Origin: Pseudomonas chlororaphis
GTDB taxonomy: Bacteria; Pseudomonadota; Gammaproteobacteria; Pseudomonadales; Pseudomonadaceae
Reading direction: 5' to 3'
NCBI RefSeq assembly: GCF_003731765.1
Contig: NZ_MOAL01000001.1
Coordinates: forward strand, 248,001 to 312,000
Length of the DNA: 64,000 nt
Below the pieces are notes generated by a model. It saw only the letters and a program-made list of their open reading frames with translations. It made no database searches and was not told the DNA's origin. Positions 53,435 to 61,659 of this stretch are shown here, one piece after another. Numbering within the stretch: the stretch's first letter is position 1; the number at the start of each line of letters is the position of its first letter. The position numbers and the translations under genes are program-made.

Positions 53435-54358
53435 TCAGTGCTTCTCGAAGCGATAGAACAGATTGGGTTCGCTGACCATGTACAAGGTCCCGGCCTCGTC
53501 CATGGCCACACCTTCGGCACGGGGGATGGTGTCGTCCAGGCCGTTGAAGCCACCGAGCAGGGCCATGAAGCTGACTTGCTGGCCGTTTTCATCCAGCTCC
53601 AGCAACAGATGGGAGTCGGCAGACAAGGCCAGGGTATGCCCGGTGCGCGGGTCGATACTCAGGGCCGAGAGGTTGCGCAGGTCCAGCTCATCACTGGCCA
53701 ACGCCTGTTTCTCACCCTTGATGCCCTGACCATCACTGCCCAGGGTAAACAGCGCCGCCGGGCGCTCTTCTCCCAGCAGCAACTGTTGCTTGCGCGGGTT
53801 CCAGGCCACGGCTTCAAAGGCCTTGTTCTGGTCCTTGGAAGGGCCCAGGTCGTGCTTCGGGAAGTCCGCGATGTTCAGTTCGGTGGTGGCGCCATCTACT
53901 TTGACGATGACCAGCGAGTGATCGCGCTCGTCGACAATGGCCATCAAGCCGTTCTCCATCACCGCCACCCCTTCAGGGTTACTCCAGCCGATCAGCGGAA
54001 TCTTGCGCAGCACGTCGCCCTGCAGACTCAGTTCCACCAGGAACGGGTGCTTGCCCATGACGGAGAACAGGGTTTTGGTCTGGGGGTTGTAGGACAGGTC
54101 GGATGCTTCGTCTTTTTCCATGCCCGGCAGGACCTTGGCATCGATCACCGCACGGTAGTCCGGCAGCCAGACACTGGCGGTGCGCTGCGTCGGGCTGACG
54201 AAACCTTCCAGCATCCAGAGCACGCCCCGGTCGTCCCAATGCATCAGATTGGCGACGCCATAGGACAGGGTGCCCACCAGCAACAACCAGGAATACCAGC
54301 GCATGCGAAACCAGGAACGACGAACGTTCTGCAGCTTAGGGAGGGGGTGCACGTCCAT
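53435..54358 (-). CDS. SdiA-regulated-domain propeller protein, paralog 2
   Basis: 307 aa, similar in plan to the downstream gene: N-terminal membrane anchor (residues about 22-40), then propeller repeats such as DLSYNPQTKTLFSVMGK, AVAWNPRKQQLLLGEERP and ALSIDPRTGHTLALSADS, ending in LYMVSEPNLFYRFEKH. Tandem duplication with 88 bases between the genes. The ATG at 54358 is preceded by an alternative GTG one codon earlier. Function unknown. Confidence 0.82.
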   Translation of the reverse strand: MDVHPLPKLQNVRRSWFRMRWYSWLLLVGTLSYGVANLMHWDDRGVLWMLEGFVSPTQRTASVWLPDYRAVIDAKVLPGMEKDEASDLSYNPQTKTLFSVMGKHPFLVELSLQGDVLRKIPLIGWSNPEGVAVMENGLMAIVDERDHSLVIVKVDGATTELNIADFPKHDLGPSKDQNKAFEAVAWNPRKQQLLLGEERPAALFTLGSDGQGIKGEKQALASDELDLRNLSALSIDPRTGHTLALSADSHLLLELDENGQQVSFMALLGGFNGLDDTIPRAEGVAMDEAGTLYMVSEPNLFYRFEKH

Positions 54359-54479
54359 CACATAGATCCCAGAGGGTCAGCCTTAGGTAATAGCACACAG
54401 CATTCAGATGCGTGAACTACAAAACTACGAATTATCCGGAACATATGTGAAAAAAATGGCAAAACCAGGGCGGTAAAGC

Positions 54480-54507
54480 TGCAGGAGCGAAAGAATTCGC
54501 CCCTGCA
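54480..54507 (-). terminator. Terminator-like hairpin after the FAH-family gene
   Basis: TGCAGGAGCGAA / TTCGCCCCTGCA with a 4-base loop, one mismatch, 11 bases past the stop of the minus-strand FAH gene; poorly T-rich tail. The remaining interval to 54362 is AT-rich and may contain the promoter of the propeller genes. Confidence 0.5.
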
Positions 54508-54518
54508 TCAAGCTCCGA

Positions 54519-55184
54519 TCAGCGCACGCTGCTGCTGAAACGGCTGACGCCCGGCAACTCCAGGACCAGCTCATCACCCACGTTGAGCGGGCCCACGCCG
54601 ACCGGCGTGCCCGTGAGGATGACGTCGCCCGCCTGCAGGGAGAAGCAGCCGGCCATGTGCTGGATCATCGGCACGATGGGGTTGAGCATGGCGGCGCTGT
54701 TGCCGTCCTGACGGACCTCACCGTTGATGGTCAGGCGGATGCCGATGTCGGTCAGGTCGGCAAAGCTGCTGCCTACCACGAAGGGCGCAATCACCGCCGC
54801 GCCGTCGAAGGACTTGGCGATTTCCCATGGCAGGCCCTTGGCCTTGAGCTCGGCCTGCTTGTCACGCAGGGTCAAGTCCAGGGCCGGGGCGAAGCCGGAA
54901 ATGGCATCCAGCACTTCCTCGCGGCTCGGTTTGGTGGACAGCGGCTTGCCAATCAACACGGCGATTTCCGCTTCGTAATGCACCGAACCGCGCTCGGTAG
55001 GAATGGCAAAACCGCCTTCCAGAGGCACCACGCAACTGCCCGGCTTAATAAACAGCAGCGGCTCGGTGGGCACCGGGTTATCCAGTTCCTTGGCGTGCTC
55101 GGCGTAGTTACGGCCGATGCACACCACCTTGCCCACCGGGAAGTGGATCCGGGTTCCGTCGACATACTGGTGCTGATAGCTCAT
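54519..55184 (-). CDS. Fumarylacetoacetate hydrolase family protein (YcgM-like)
   Basis: 221 aa single-domain FAH-fold protein. Metal-binding carboxylates appear in VHYEAEIAVLIGKP (E-x-E) and in ALDLTLRDKQ; the GTPVGVGPL segment closes the active site. Small proteins of this kind hydrolyse acylpyruvates such as fumarylpyruvate or decarboxylate oxaloacetate. It lies 45 bases downstream of the D-2-hydroxyglutarate dehydrogenase gene and is probably transcribed with it, so a role in 2-oxo-acid clean-up is plausible but inferred. Confidence 0.87.
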   Translation of the reverse strand: MSYQHQYVDGTRIHFPVGKVVCIGRNYAEHAKELDNPVPTEPLLFIKPGSCVVPLEGGFAIPTERGSVHYEAEIAVLIGKPLSTKPSREEVLDAISGFAPALDLTLRDKQAELKAKGLPWEIAKSFDGAAVIAPFVVGSSFADLTDIGIRLTINGEVRQDGNSAAMLNPIVPMIQHMAGCFSLQAGDVILTGTPVGVGPLNVGDELVLELPGVSRFSSSVR

Positions 55185-55229
55185 TACCGACTCCTGCTCG
55201 TTTGATTCATCAGGGACCGCTGCTTCGGA

Positions 55230-56624
55230 TCAAACAGCGAAAATCTTGCCCGGGTTCATGATGCCGTTAGGGTCGAACACCGCCTTGACCGCTTTCATGT
55301 ACTCGATTTCAACCGGCGAACGGCTGTAGGTCAGGTAGTCGCGCTTGGTCATGCCCACACCGTGTTCGGCAGAAATCGAACCGTTGTACTTCTCGACGGT
55401 TTCAAACACCCACTTGTTGACCGTGGCGCACTTGGCGAAGAACTCGTCCTTGCTCAGGTTGTCCGGCTTGAGGATGTTTAGGTGCAGGTTGCCGTCGCCG
55501 ATATGGCCGAACCAGACGATTTCGAAGTCCGGATAGTGTTGACCGACGATCGCGTCGATTTCCTTCAAGAACGCCGGGACTTTCGACACGGTGACCGAAA
55601 TATCGTTTTTGTACGGGGTCCAGTGGGAGATGGTCTCGGAGATGTACTCGCGCAGCTTCCACAGGTTCTGCAACTGGGTTTCGCTCTGGCTCATCACGCC
55701 ATCCAGGACCCAGCCCTGCTCGACGCAGTGCTCGAAGGTTTCCAGGGCATGGTTGGCCACTTCTTCGGTGGTGGCTTCGAATTCCAGCAGCGCGTAGAAC
55801 GGGCAGTCGGACTCGAACGGTGCTGGCACGTCACCGCGAGCCAGGACCTTGGCCAGGGCCTTGTCGGAGAAGAATTCGAAGGCGGTCAGGTCGAGCTTGC
55901 TCTGGAAGGCGTGCAGCACCGGCATGATCGAGTCGAAATCGGCGGTGCCGAGGACCATTGCGGTGAGGTTCTTCGGCGCCCGGTCCAGGCGCATGGTGGC
56001 TTCGACCACAAAGCCCAGGGTGCCTTCAGCGCCGATGAACAGCTGACGCAGGTCGTAGCCGGTGGCGTTCTTGATCAGGTCCTTGTTCAGCTCCAGCAGG
56101 TCACCCTTGCCGGTGACGACTTTCATGCCGGCCACCCAGTTGCGGGTCATGCCGTAGCGAATCACCTTGATCCCGCCGGCATTGGTGCCGATATTGCCGC
56201 CAATCTGGCTGGAACCGGCGGAAGCGAAGTCCACCGGGTAGTACAGGCCGTTTTCTTCGGCCAGGTTCTGCAACTGCTCGGTGACCACGCCTGGCTGACA
56301 GACGGCCGTGCGGTCGGTCATGTTCAGGTCGAGGATCTGGTTCATATAGTCGAACGACACCACCACTTCACCGTTGGCAGCCACTGCCGCCGCCGACAAG
56401 CCGGTACGACCGCCGGATGGCACCAGCGCCACCTGATGGGCATTGGCCCAGCGCACAATGGCCTGGACCTGCTCAGTGGTCTTGGGAAATACGATGGCCG
56501 TGGGGGCCGGGGCGAAATGCTTGGTCCAATCCTTGCCATAAGCATTCAGGGAGTCAGCGTCGGTCAGCACCTTGCCAGGCTCAACCAGGGTCTTCAGCTC
56601 ATCAATAAGGGCAGGATTGGTCAT
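55230..56624 (-). CDS. d2hgdh: FAD-linked D-2-hydroxyglutarate dehydrogenase
   Basis: 464 aa VAO/PCMH-type flavoenzyme: FAD-binding PSGGRTGLSAAAVA and SSQIGGNIGTNAGG in the first half, and the metal/substrate residues WFGHIGDGNLHLN and SAEHGVGMTKR in the second. In P. stutzeri and P. aeruginosa the gene next to serA encodes D2HGDH, which reoxidises D-2-hydroxyglutarate formed by SerA from 2-oxoglutarate and so pulls serine synthesis forward; electrons go to the ETF/respiratory chain. The divergent placement beside serA supports this role over a glycolate-oxidase-like one. The ATG at 56624 opens the conserved part. Confidence 0.85.
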   Translation of the reverse strand: MTNPALIDELKTLVEPGKVLTDADSLNAYGKDWTKHFAPAPTAIVFPKTTEQVQAIVRWANAHQVALVPSGGRTGLSAAAVAANGEVVVSFDYMNQILDLNMTDRTAVCQPGVVTEQLQNLAEENGLYYPVDFASAGSSQIGGNIGTNAGGIKVIRYGMTRNWVAGMKVVTGKGDLLELNKDLIKNATGYDLRQLFIGAEGTLGFVVEATMRLDRAPKNLTAMVLGTADFDSIMPVLHAFQSKLDLTAFEFFSDKALAKVLARGDVPAPFESDCPFYALLEFEATTEEVANHALETFEHCVEQGWVLDGVMSQSETQLQNLWKLREYISETISHWTPYKNDISVTVSKVPAFLKEIDAIVGQHYPDFEIVWFGHIGDGNLHLNILKPDNLSKDEFFAKCATVNKWVFETVEKYNGSISAEHGVGMTKRDYLTYSRSPVEIEYMKAVKAVFDPNGIMNPGKIFAV

Positions 56625-56692
56625 CGATAGAACTCTCGAACAATTCATGGTCATCCTGAGGACGCTTCACGTCGCAGGAATGAGTGTTTAGC

Positions 56693-56719
56693 GGGGCGCG
56701 TATGCTAGCATACCGCCCC
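56693..56719. promoter_or_regulatory. Long inverted repeat between d2hgdh and serA
   Basis: A perfect 14-base palindrome GTATGCTAGCATAC at 56700-56713 is extended by GGGGCG (56693-56698) and CGCCCC (56714-56719), with only C56699 unpaired. Also contains TATGCT, which could act as a -10 box. It sits centrally in the 205-base divergent interval and is a good operator candidate. Confidence 0.6.
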
Positions 56720-56829
56720 CGCAGGATAGAGCCCAAAGCCGTTCTGCGGTGTCGGCGTTGTTGCCGTTCAGGTCAGCTCAAGCTGTCCACTCCCCCTGCC
56801 ATTTTTCTCCGGGACACAGGTTTACGCAG

Positions 56830-58059
56830 ATGAGCAAGACTTCTCTCGATAAGAGCAAGATCAAGTTCCTTCTTCTCGAAGGCGTCCACCAATCCGCAGT
56901 CGAGGTCCTCAAGGCCGCGGGCTACACCAGCATCGAGTACCTGACAGGCTCCTTGCCGGAAGCCCAGCTCAAGGAAAAGATTGCTGACGCTCACTTCATC
57001 GGCATTCGCTCCCGCACCCAGCTGACCGAAGAGATCTTCGACCACGCGAAGAAACTGGTCGCTGTAGGCTGCTTCTGCATCGGCACCAACCAGGTTGACC
57101 TGAACGCCGCTCGCGAACGCGGGATCGCTGTGTTCAACGCACCGTACTCCAACACCCGCTCCGTTGCCGAGCTGGTGCTGGCCGAGGCCATCCTGCTGCT
57201 GCGCGGCATCCCGGAGAAAAACGCTTCCTGCCACCGTGGTGGCTGGATCAAGAGCGCCGCCAATTCCTTCGAGATCCGTGGCAAGAAGCTGGGCATCGTC
57301 GGTTACGGCTCGATCGGCACCCAGTTGTCGGTCCTGGCTGAAGGCCTGGGCATGCAGGTGTTCTTCTATGACACCGTGACCAAGCTGCCTTTGGGTAACG
57401 CCACCCAGGTCGGCAACCTGCACGACCTGTTGGGCATGTCCGACATCGTCACCCTGCACGTACCGGAAACCGCCGCCACCCAGTGGATGATCGGCGAGAA
57501 GGAAATCCGCGCCATCAAGAAGGGCGGGATCCTGATCAATGCCGCGCGCGGCACCGTGGTCGAGCTGGACCACCTGGCAGCTGCCATCAAGGACAAGCAC
57601 CTGATCGGCGCGGCCATCGACGTATTCCCGGTGGAGCCTCGCTCCAACGACGAAGAGTTCGAAAGCCCGCTGCGTGGCCTGGACAACGTGATCCTGACTC
57701 CGCACATCGGCGGTTCCACTGCCGAAGCCCAGGCCAACATCGGTCTGGAAGTGGCAGAGAAACTGGTCAAGTACAGCGACAACGGTACTTCGGTATCGTC
57801 CGTGAACTTCCCGGAAGTGGCCTTGCCGGCTCACCCTGGCAAACACCGCCTGCTGCACATCCACGAGAACATCCCGGGTGTGATGAGCGAGATCAACAAG
57901 GTCTTCGCCGAAAACGGCATCAACATCTCCGGTCAGTTCCTGCAGACCAACGAGAAAGTCGGTTACGTGGTGATCGACGTCGACGCCGAATACTCGGACC
58001 TGGCCCAGGAAAAGCTGCAGCACATCAACGGCACCATCCGTTGCCGGGTGTTGTTCTAA
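56830..58059 (+). CDS. serA: D-3-phosphoglycerate dehydrogenase
   Basis: 409 aa, first step of serine synthesis; also reduces 2-oxoglutarate to D-2-hydroxyglutarate. NAD motif KLGIVGYGSIGTQLS, catalytic Arg in NAARGTVVELDHL, Glu in DVFPVEP and His in LTPHIGGSTAEAQ. The C-terminal 75 residues are an ACT domain (LLHIHENIPGVMSEINKVF) for serine feedback. The ATG at 56830 follows CACAGGTTTACGCAG and starts like E. coli-type SerA. Confidence 0.96.
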   Translation: MSKTSLDKSKIKFLLLEGVHQSAVEVLKAAGYTSIEYLTGSLPEAQLKEKIADAHFIGIRSRTQLTEEIFDHAKKLVAVGCFCIGTNQVDLNAARERGIAVFNAPYSNTRSVAELVLAEAILLLRGIPEKNASCHRGGWIKSAANSFEIRGKKLGIVGYGSIGTQLSVLAEGLGMQVFFYDTVTKLPLGNATQVGNLHDLLGMSDIVTLHVPETAATQWMIGEKEIRAIKKGGILINAARGTVVELDHLAAAIKDKHLIGAAIDVFPVEPRSNDEEFESPLRGLDNVILTPHIGGSTAEAQANIGLEVAEKLVKYSDNGTSVSSVNFPEVALPAHPGKHRLLHIHENIPGVMSEINKVFAENGINISGQFLQTNEKVGYVVIDVDAEYSDLAQEKLQHINGTIRCRVLF

Positions 58060-58062
58060 GAG

Positions 58063-58125
58063 CAGCGGCGAGCGGTAAGTTGCGAGCTGCAAGCCCGGCT
58101 TGAAGCCAAGCACTTGCGGCTGGTG
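58063..58125. repeat. AAGC-type repeat after serA
   Basis: GCGAGCTGCAAGCCCGGCTT-type sequence with opposed GCAAG/CTTGC words, similar to those at 26608-26700 and 36750-36880, located between the serA stop and its terminator. Confidence 0.45.
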
Positions 58126-58130
58126 AGTAC

Positions 58131-58160
58131 AAAAAAGGGAGCCTTCGGGCTCCCTTTTTT
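58131..58160. terminator. Bidirectional intrinsic terminator (serA / DUF4399)
   Basis: Stem AAAAAAGGGAGCC / GGCTCCCTTTTTT closed by a TTCG tetraloop; A-run and T-run serve both convergent genes. Confidence 0.95.
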
Positions 58161-58176
58161 CTGGCTGGGTTTACGC

Positions 58177-58614
58177 TTATTTCACAGTGACTGTGATTTT
58201 CTTGGAAACCACGACGGGGTTGAATGGCACGTGGTTCTTGTCACCCAGTTCCAGCTGTAGAGTGTGCTTGCCGGGTGCCAGGGTCACTTCGGTTTCGGTC
58301 TGGGCCTTGCCGAAGTGCAGGTGATTGGCGTCCATCGGGATCGGCATGTTCTCGGCCGGCAAGGTGTCGACGTCGATCAGCAGGTGATGGTGGCCGGTGT
58401 TGGCGGTCTGGTCGCCCGCCGGTGCCAGGGCGATGCCTTCGACGGCGAATTTGACCTTGAAGGTCTTGTCCACGGTGGCGCCATCGGCGGGGGAAACAAT
58501 AAACACTTTTGCATCGGCCGGTGCGGGGGTACGAGGAATATCCGCGGCACTGGCCAGCATCGAAGCTCCCAGCAACAGACCGGCCAATGCAGCACGAGAC
58601 ATAAAGGCTTTCAT
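58177..58614 (-). CDS. DUF4399 domain-containing periplasmic protein
   Basis: 145 aa with a clear signal peptide (residues 1-23, ...SMLASA). Mature part is a small beta-sandwich: FIVSPADGATVDKTFKVKF, the His-rich TGHHHLLID and NHLHFGKAQTE, ending KKITVTVK. The histidines could bind metal, by appearance only. In pseudomonads the homolog often stands near serA. Function unknown. Confidence 0.86.
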   Translation of the reverse strand: MKAFMSRAALAGLLLGASMLASAADIPRTPAPADAKVFIVSPADGATVDKTFKVKFAVEGIALAPAGDQTANTGHHHLLIDVDTLPAENMPIPMDANHLHFGKAQTETEVTLAPGKHTLQLELGDKNHVPFNPVVVSKKITVTVK

Positions 58615-58746
58615 TATCTTCTCCAGTTTTTCCGCAATTTATTTACGGTTATGACAACTTCATGGCGATTCGTTGTCGAAGGCACTCAGAACCATAGCAA
58701 AGCGAGCCTGAACGGCGCAGCGCCCATATAAATTCAAGGAGTGACC

Positions 58747-59520
58747 ATGCGTTTCCTGCCTGGCCTGATACTTTTGCTACCCCTTGTGAGCACTTACGCT
58801 CAAGCCGAACTGATGGACGACGTCAACGACCGCGGGGAACTGCGCATCGCCCTGGAGGCCGATGCCCCGCCATTCAACTTCAAGGATGACGGCAAACTCA
58901 CAGGCTTCGAGGTCGAGCTGGGGCAACTGCTGGCCACCGAGCTGGATGTGCGTGCGGACTTTGTGGTCACTGACAACACCGACTTGCTGCCTGGGGTTGA
59001 AAGCGGCAAGTACGACGTCGCCATCAACCACATAGCAGTGACCCCGGAACTCCAGGATCGTTTCGACTTCAGCGAGCCTTATAGCTACTCCAACGCACAA
59101 TTGGTGGTGCGCAAGGAAGAGCAGCGCCCCCTGGGCACCCTGCAAGCCCTGCGCGGCCAGGCCCTGGGCGTGGCCCAAGGCAGCCAGTTCGTCGACCAGG
59201 CGCGCAGCGTCGAAGGCATCAACCTGCGCAGCTACGCCGACGCGCAACAACCCCTGAAAGACGTGGCGGACAAACAGATCGACGCGGCCATCAGCGACCG
59301 CCTGCTGATCCCCTACGCCATTCGCGACAGCCAGTTGCCAGTGAAAGAAGGGGCCAAAGTCGGGCCGACCTTGAGCCTGGCGATTCCGTTCCAGAAGGGT
59401 AATCCGGCCTTCCAGGCCAGCCTGGACAGCGCCTTGCAGCGGATCAAGGCCGACGGCCGATTGATGGCGCTGTCGGAGAAATGGTTTGGCATGGACGCGA
59501 GCAAACCGCCCAAAGAGTAA
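58747..59520 (+). CDS. Periplasmic solute-binding protein, amino-acid ABC type (stand-alone)
   Basis: 257 aa. Signal peptide at 1-20 (...LLPLVSTYAQA), then the SBP_bac_3 fold: LRIALEADAPPFNFKDDGKL, GFEVELGQLLATELD and the hinge AINHIAVTPELQDRFDFSEPY. AAGGAG at 58736-58741 fixes the ATG at 58747 rather than the GTG at 58741. No permease or ATPase gene is adjacent, so it either serves a transporter elsewhere or is a sensor-like binding protein. Ligand probably a polar amino acid. Confidence 0.86.
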   Translation: MRFLPGLILLLPLVSTYAQAELMDDVNDRGELRIALEADAPPFNFKDDGKLTGFEVELGQLLATELDVRADFVVTDNTDLLPGVESGKYDVAINHIAVTPELQDRFDFSEPYSYSNAQLVVRKEEQRPLGTLQALRGQALGVAQGSQFVDQARSVEGINLRSYADAQQPLKDVADKQIDAAISDRLLIPYAIRDSQLPVKEGAKVGPTLSLAIPFQKGNPAFQASLDSALQRIKADGRLMALSEKWFGMDASKPPKE

Positions 59521-59544
59521 GCCCCGGGCCCGCAGGCCCAGGCA

Positions 59545-60027
59545 TCAGAGGCGAGCCAGGGCGGCGGCCGCCTCAGGCAGTTCCAACTCACTGAAGACCC
59601 GCACCCCGGCGCGCCGCAACAGCGCCGCCGTCACGCCCTCACCCGGCACCTTGATGCCACTGAAGGTGCCGTCATAGGTCAGCAGGTTGCCGCAGGACGG
59701 GCTGTTGGCCTTGAGCACGGCGATGCGAATGCCGTGTTGTTCCACCAGCGCCAGGGCTTGGTGGGCGCCGGAAAGAAATTCGGCGCTGACGTCCTGACCA
59801 TCGCTAGTCAGCACCGGGGCACGCCCCTCTAGCACCTCGACGCCCTGCCCGCCCGGAATCTCGGCCGCCGCACGGGGCGTCGGCAAGCCACCAGCCACTT
59901 CCGGGCACAGCGCAACCACCCGCCCTTCTGCCAGCCAACGAGCCAATTGATCGAAAGGACCGCTGGCACCGCCGTCATAACGCACGCGGTGGCCCAGCAG
60001 GCAGCGACTGACCAGGATCTTTTCCAT
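59545..60027 (-). CDS. DUF523 domain-containing protein
   Basis: 160 aa. Conserved cysteine motifs ILVSRCLLGHRVRYDGG, ALCPEVAGGLPTPR and LKANSPSCG suggest a thiol- or metal/cluster-binding site. DUF523 is often found fused to DUF1722 and linked to tRNA or cell-wall stress, without firm function. It starts two bases after the stop of the 2-oxoglutarate oxygenase, so both are read from one mRNA. Confidence 0.85.
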   Translation of the reverse strand: MEKILVSRCLLGHRVRYDGGASGPFDQLARWLAEGRVVALCPEVAGGLPTPRAAAEIPGGQGVEVLEGRAPVLTSDGQDVSAEFLSGAHQALALVEQHGIRIAVLKANSPSCGNLLTYDGTFSGIKVPGEGVTAALLRRAGVRVFSELELPEAAAALARL

Positions 60028-60029
60028 CG

Positions 60030-60662
60030 TCAAAACAACTCGTTGCCACGCCGCCGAAACCAGCCCGTCAACGATAGGCGTTCGCGGGTCGCAGGCAGGA
60101 CTTCATGGGGGACTTCACCCGACAGGAACACCACCAAACGGCCGCCTGTCGGAACCACTTCGTACTCGCCCTCGTCCTTGAGGTACATGCGTAACTGCCC
60201 GCCGTGCTCGGGCAGCCAGTCCTGATTGAGGTAGATCACCGCCGAGACCATGCGCCGGTCATCATCGCGAAACCGGTCGACATGGCGCAGGTAGAACGCA
60301 CCCGGGGGATAAAGGGCGAAATGGCTTTCGAAGTCCTCCAGCCCCAGGAACAGACCGCGGTTCAGGGCTTCGCGCAAGCTGTCCATCAAGCCCATGTATA
60401 CGTCGCAGGCCTCAGCCTGGCCGGGCTCGATCCATTGGATATGGTCGCCGCGGATGCCTTCGCGAATCTCCTGGGACGGCCCTCGCCCCACGGCTGCCGG
60501 GGCCAGTTCGCCTTCGGCTGCACGTTTACGGCACTCAGCCGCCAGTTCCAGGGTCAGAGACTCTGGCAGGAAGATGCTCTGCTGCGACCAGCCGCACGCG
60601 GCCAGATCGTCGACAATACGCAGCAGCAGTGGGTGATCGGAGGGTATTTGCATGGCGCGCAT
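60030..60662 (-). CDS. 2-oxoglutarate/Fe(II) prolyl hydroxylase, PPHD-like (EF-Tu hydroxylase family)
   Basis: 210 aa (207 if the second ATG at 60653 is used). The double-stranded beta helix iron site is HVD (His127, Asp129) in FYLRHVDRFRDDD and His186 in GEVPHEVLP; Arg195 in RERLSLTGWFR binds 2-oxoglutarate. The sequence is of the EGL-9/PHD2-like bacterial group; the Pseudomonas enzyme PPHD (PA0310 by recollection) hydroxylates a proline in the switch region of EF-Tu. I infer the same for this protein. Oxygen-dependent regulation of translation would follow. Co-transcribed with the DUF523 gene. Confidence 0.83.
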   Translation of the reverse strand: MRAMQIPSDHPLLLRIVDDLAACGWSQQSIFLPESLTLELAAECRKRAAEGELAPAAVGRGPSQEIREGIRGDHIQWIEPGQAEACDVYMGLMDSLREALNRGLFLGLEDFESHFALYPPGAFYLRHVDRFRDDDRRMVSAVIYLNQDWLPEHGGQLRMYLKDEGEYEVVPTGGRLVVFLSGEVPHEVLPATRERLSLTGWFRRRGNELF

Positions 60663-60824
60663 AGTATCCAGCCTCAGGTAAATCTGACAGCGCCGCAGAG
60701 CGGAGGAACGTGGGTTTTTTTAGCCCTTCACAGCCGGCGGGCACTTTGCGCCTCGAAGCTGATACGAATTCTCGACAACCACCGTCATGCCCCGGAGAAT
60801 AGTGGCCTGCCGACAGGAGTCCTT

Positions 60825-61577
60825 ATGCGCCGTTTGCTTTTTTCACTGTTGATGTTCTGCGCTTTGCCCGCCTGGGCAGACAGCCACGACCAGTTGTACA
60901 AGGTCGCCGGCTGGCCGGAACAACGCGCGCATTTCAACGATGCCTTGAGTGCGGCCCAGCAGCGCTACCAGAACAGCCTGCCGCCGGCGGTCTACCAGAC
61001 CTTGGTGAGCAACAGTAACCAGCGCTTTGCCCCCCAGGCGGTGGACCGCCGCGCCGAAGCGCAACTGCGCAAGAACCTGGCGGACCCGAAACCGGCGCTG
61101 GCGTTCTTCCAGTCGGCGCTGGGGCGCAAGATCGTCGCGGCCGAACTGCTGGCCACCCGGCGCGACCAACTGGCCAAGAACGCCCAGGGCCTGCCGAAAA
61201 TCCAGGCCAGCGACAACCGCCAACTGATCATTGGCCACCTGGCCCAGGCCCTGCCGGCCCGGGAAGCCGGCGCCGAAGTGAGCCTGGCGATTGCCGGCGT
61301 CGCGGCGGACAGCCTGAGCCAGATGATTCCCGGGCTGCTCGGCGGCGGCCAGGCCCAGGGCATGCTCAACGGCCAGCGCCAGCGCCTGATGGAGCAGATC
61401 GGCAACGACCTGAACAACACCTTGCTGTACGTCTACCGCGACCTGTCCGACACCGAGCTGGAAGAGTTCGCGACCTTTGCCGAGTCCACCGAAGGCAAGG
61501 CCTACTACCAGGCCGCTCTGGCAGCGATCCGCGCGGGCCTGGCGGTCGGCCAAAGCACCTCCAGCCTGGCGCCCTGA
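60825..61577 (+). CDS. DUF2059 domain-containing exported protein
   Basis: 250 aa with signal peptide MRRLLFSLLMFCALPAWA. Helical mature region; the C-terminal DUF2059-type segment LSDTELEEFATFAESTEGKA is well conserved in this family of unknown function. The ATG at 60825 follows CAGGAGTCC. A longer open frame upstream overlaps the divergent hydroxylase gene on the other strand and is not coding. No partner gene is apparent. Confidence 0.84.
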   Translation: MRRLLFSLLMFCALPAWADSHDQLYKVAGWPEQRAHFNDALSAAQQRYQNSLPPAVYQTLVSNSNQRFAPQAVDRRAEAQLRKNLADPKPALAFFQSALGRKIVAAELLATRRDQLAKNAQGLPKIQASDNRQLIIGHLAQALPAREAGAEVSLAIAGVAADSLSQMIPGLLGGGQAQGMLNGQRQRLMEQIGNDLNNTLLYVYRDLSDTELEEFATFAESTEGKAYYQAALAAIRAGLAVGQSTSSLAP

Positions 61578-61659
61578 GCCGGGCCGACTGGCACTCGCCC
61601 CCTCCACCACCCACACCCATGGCGGGCATGACGCCCGCACTCAGGCACGGCCGGCGTCG

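Noticed and set aside
60204..60824. N-terminal extension of the DUF2059 gene through the region antisense to the prolyl hydroxylase
   Set aside because: The ATG at 60825 has a good ribosome binding site and a signal peptide follows immediately; the upstream part is antisense coding shadow.
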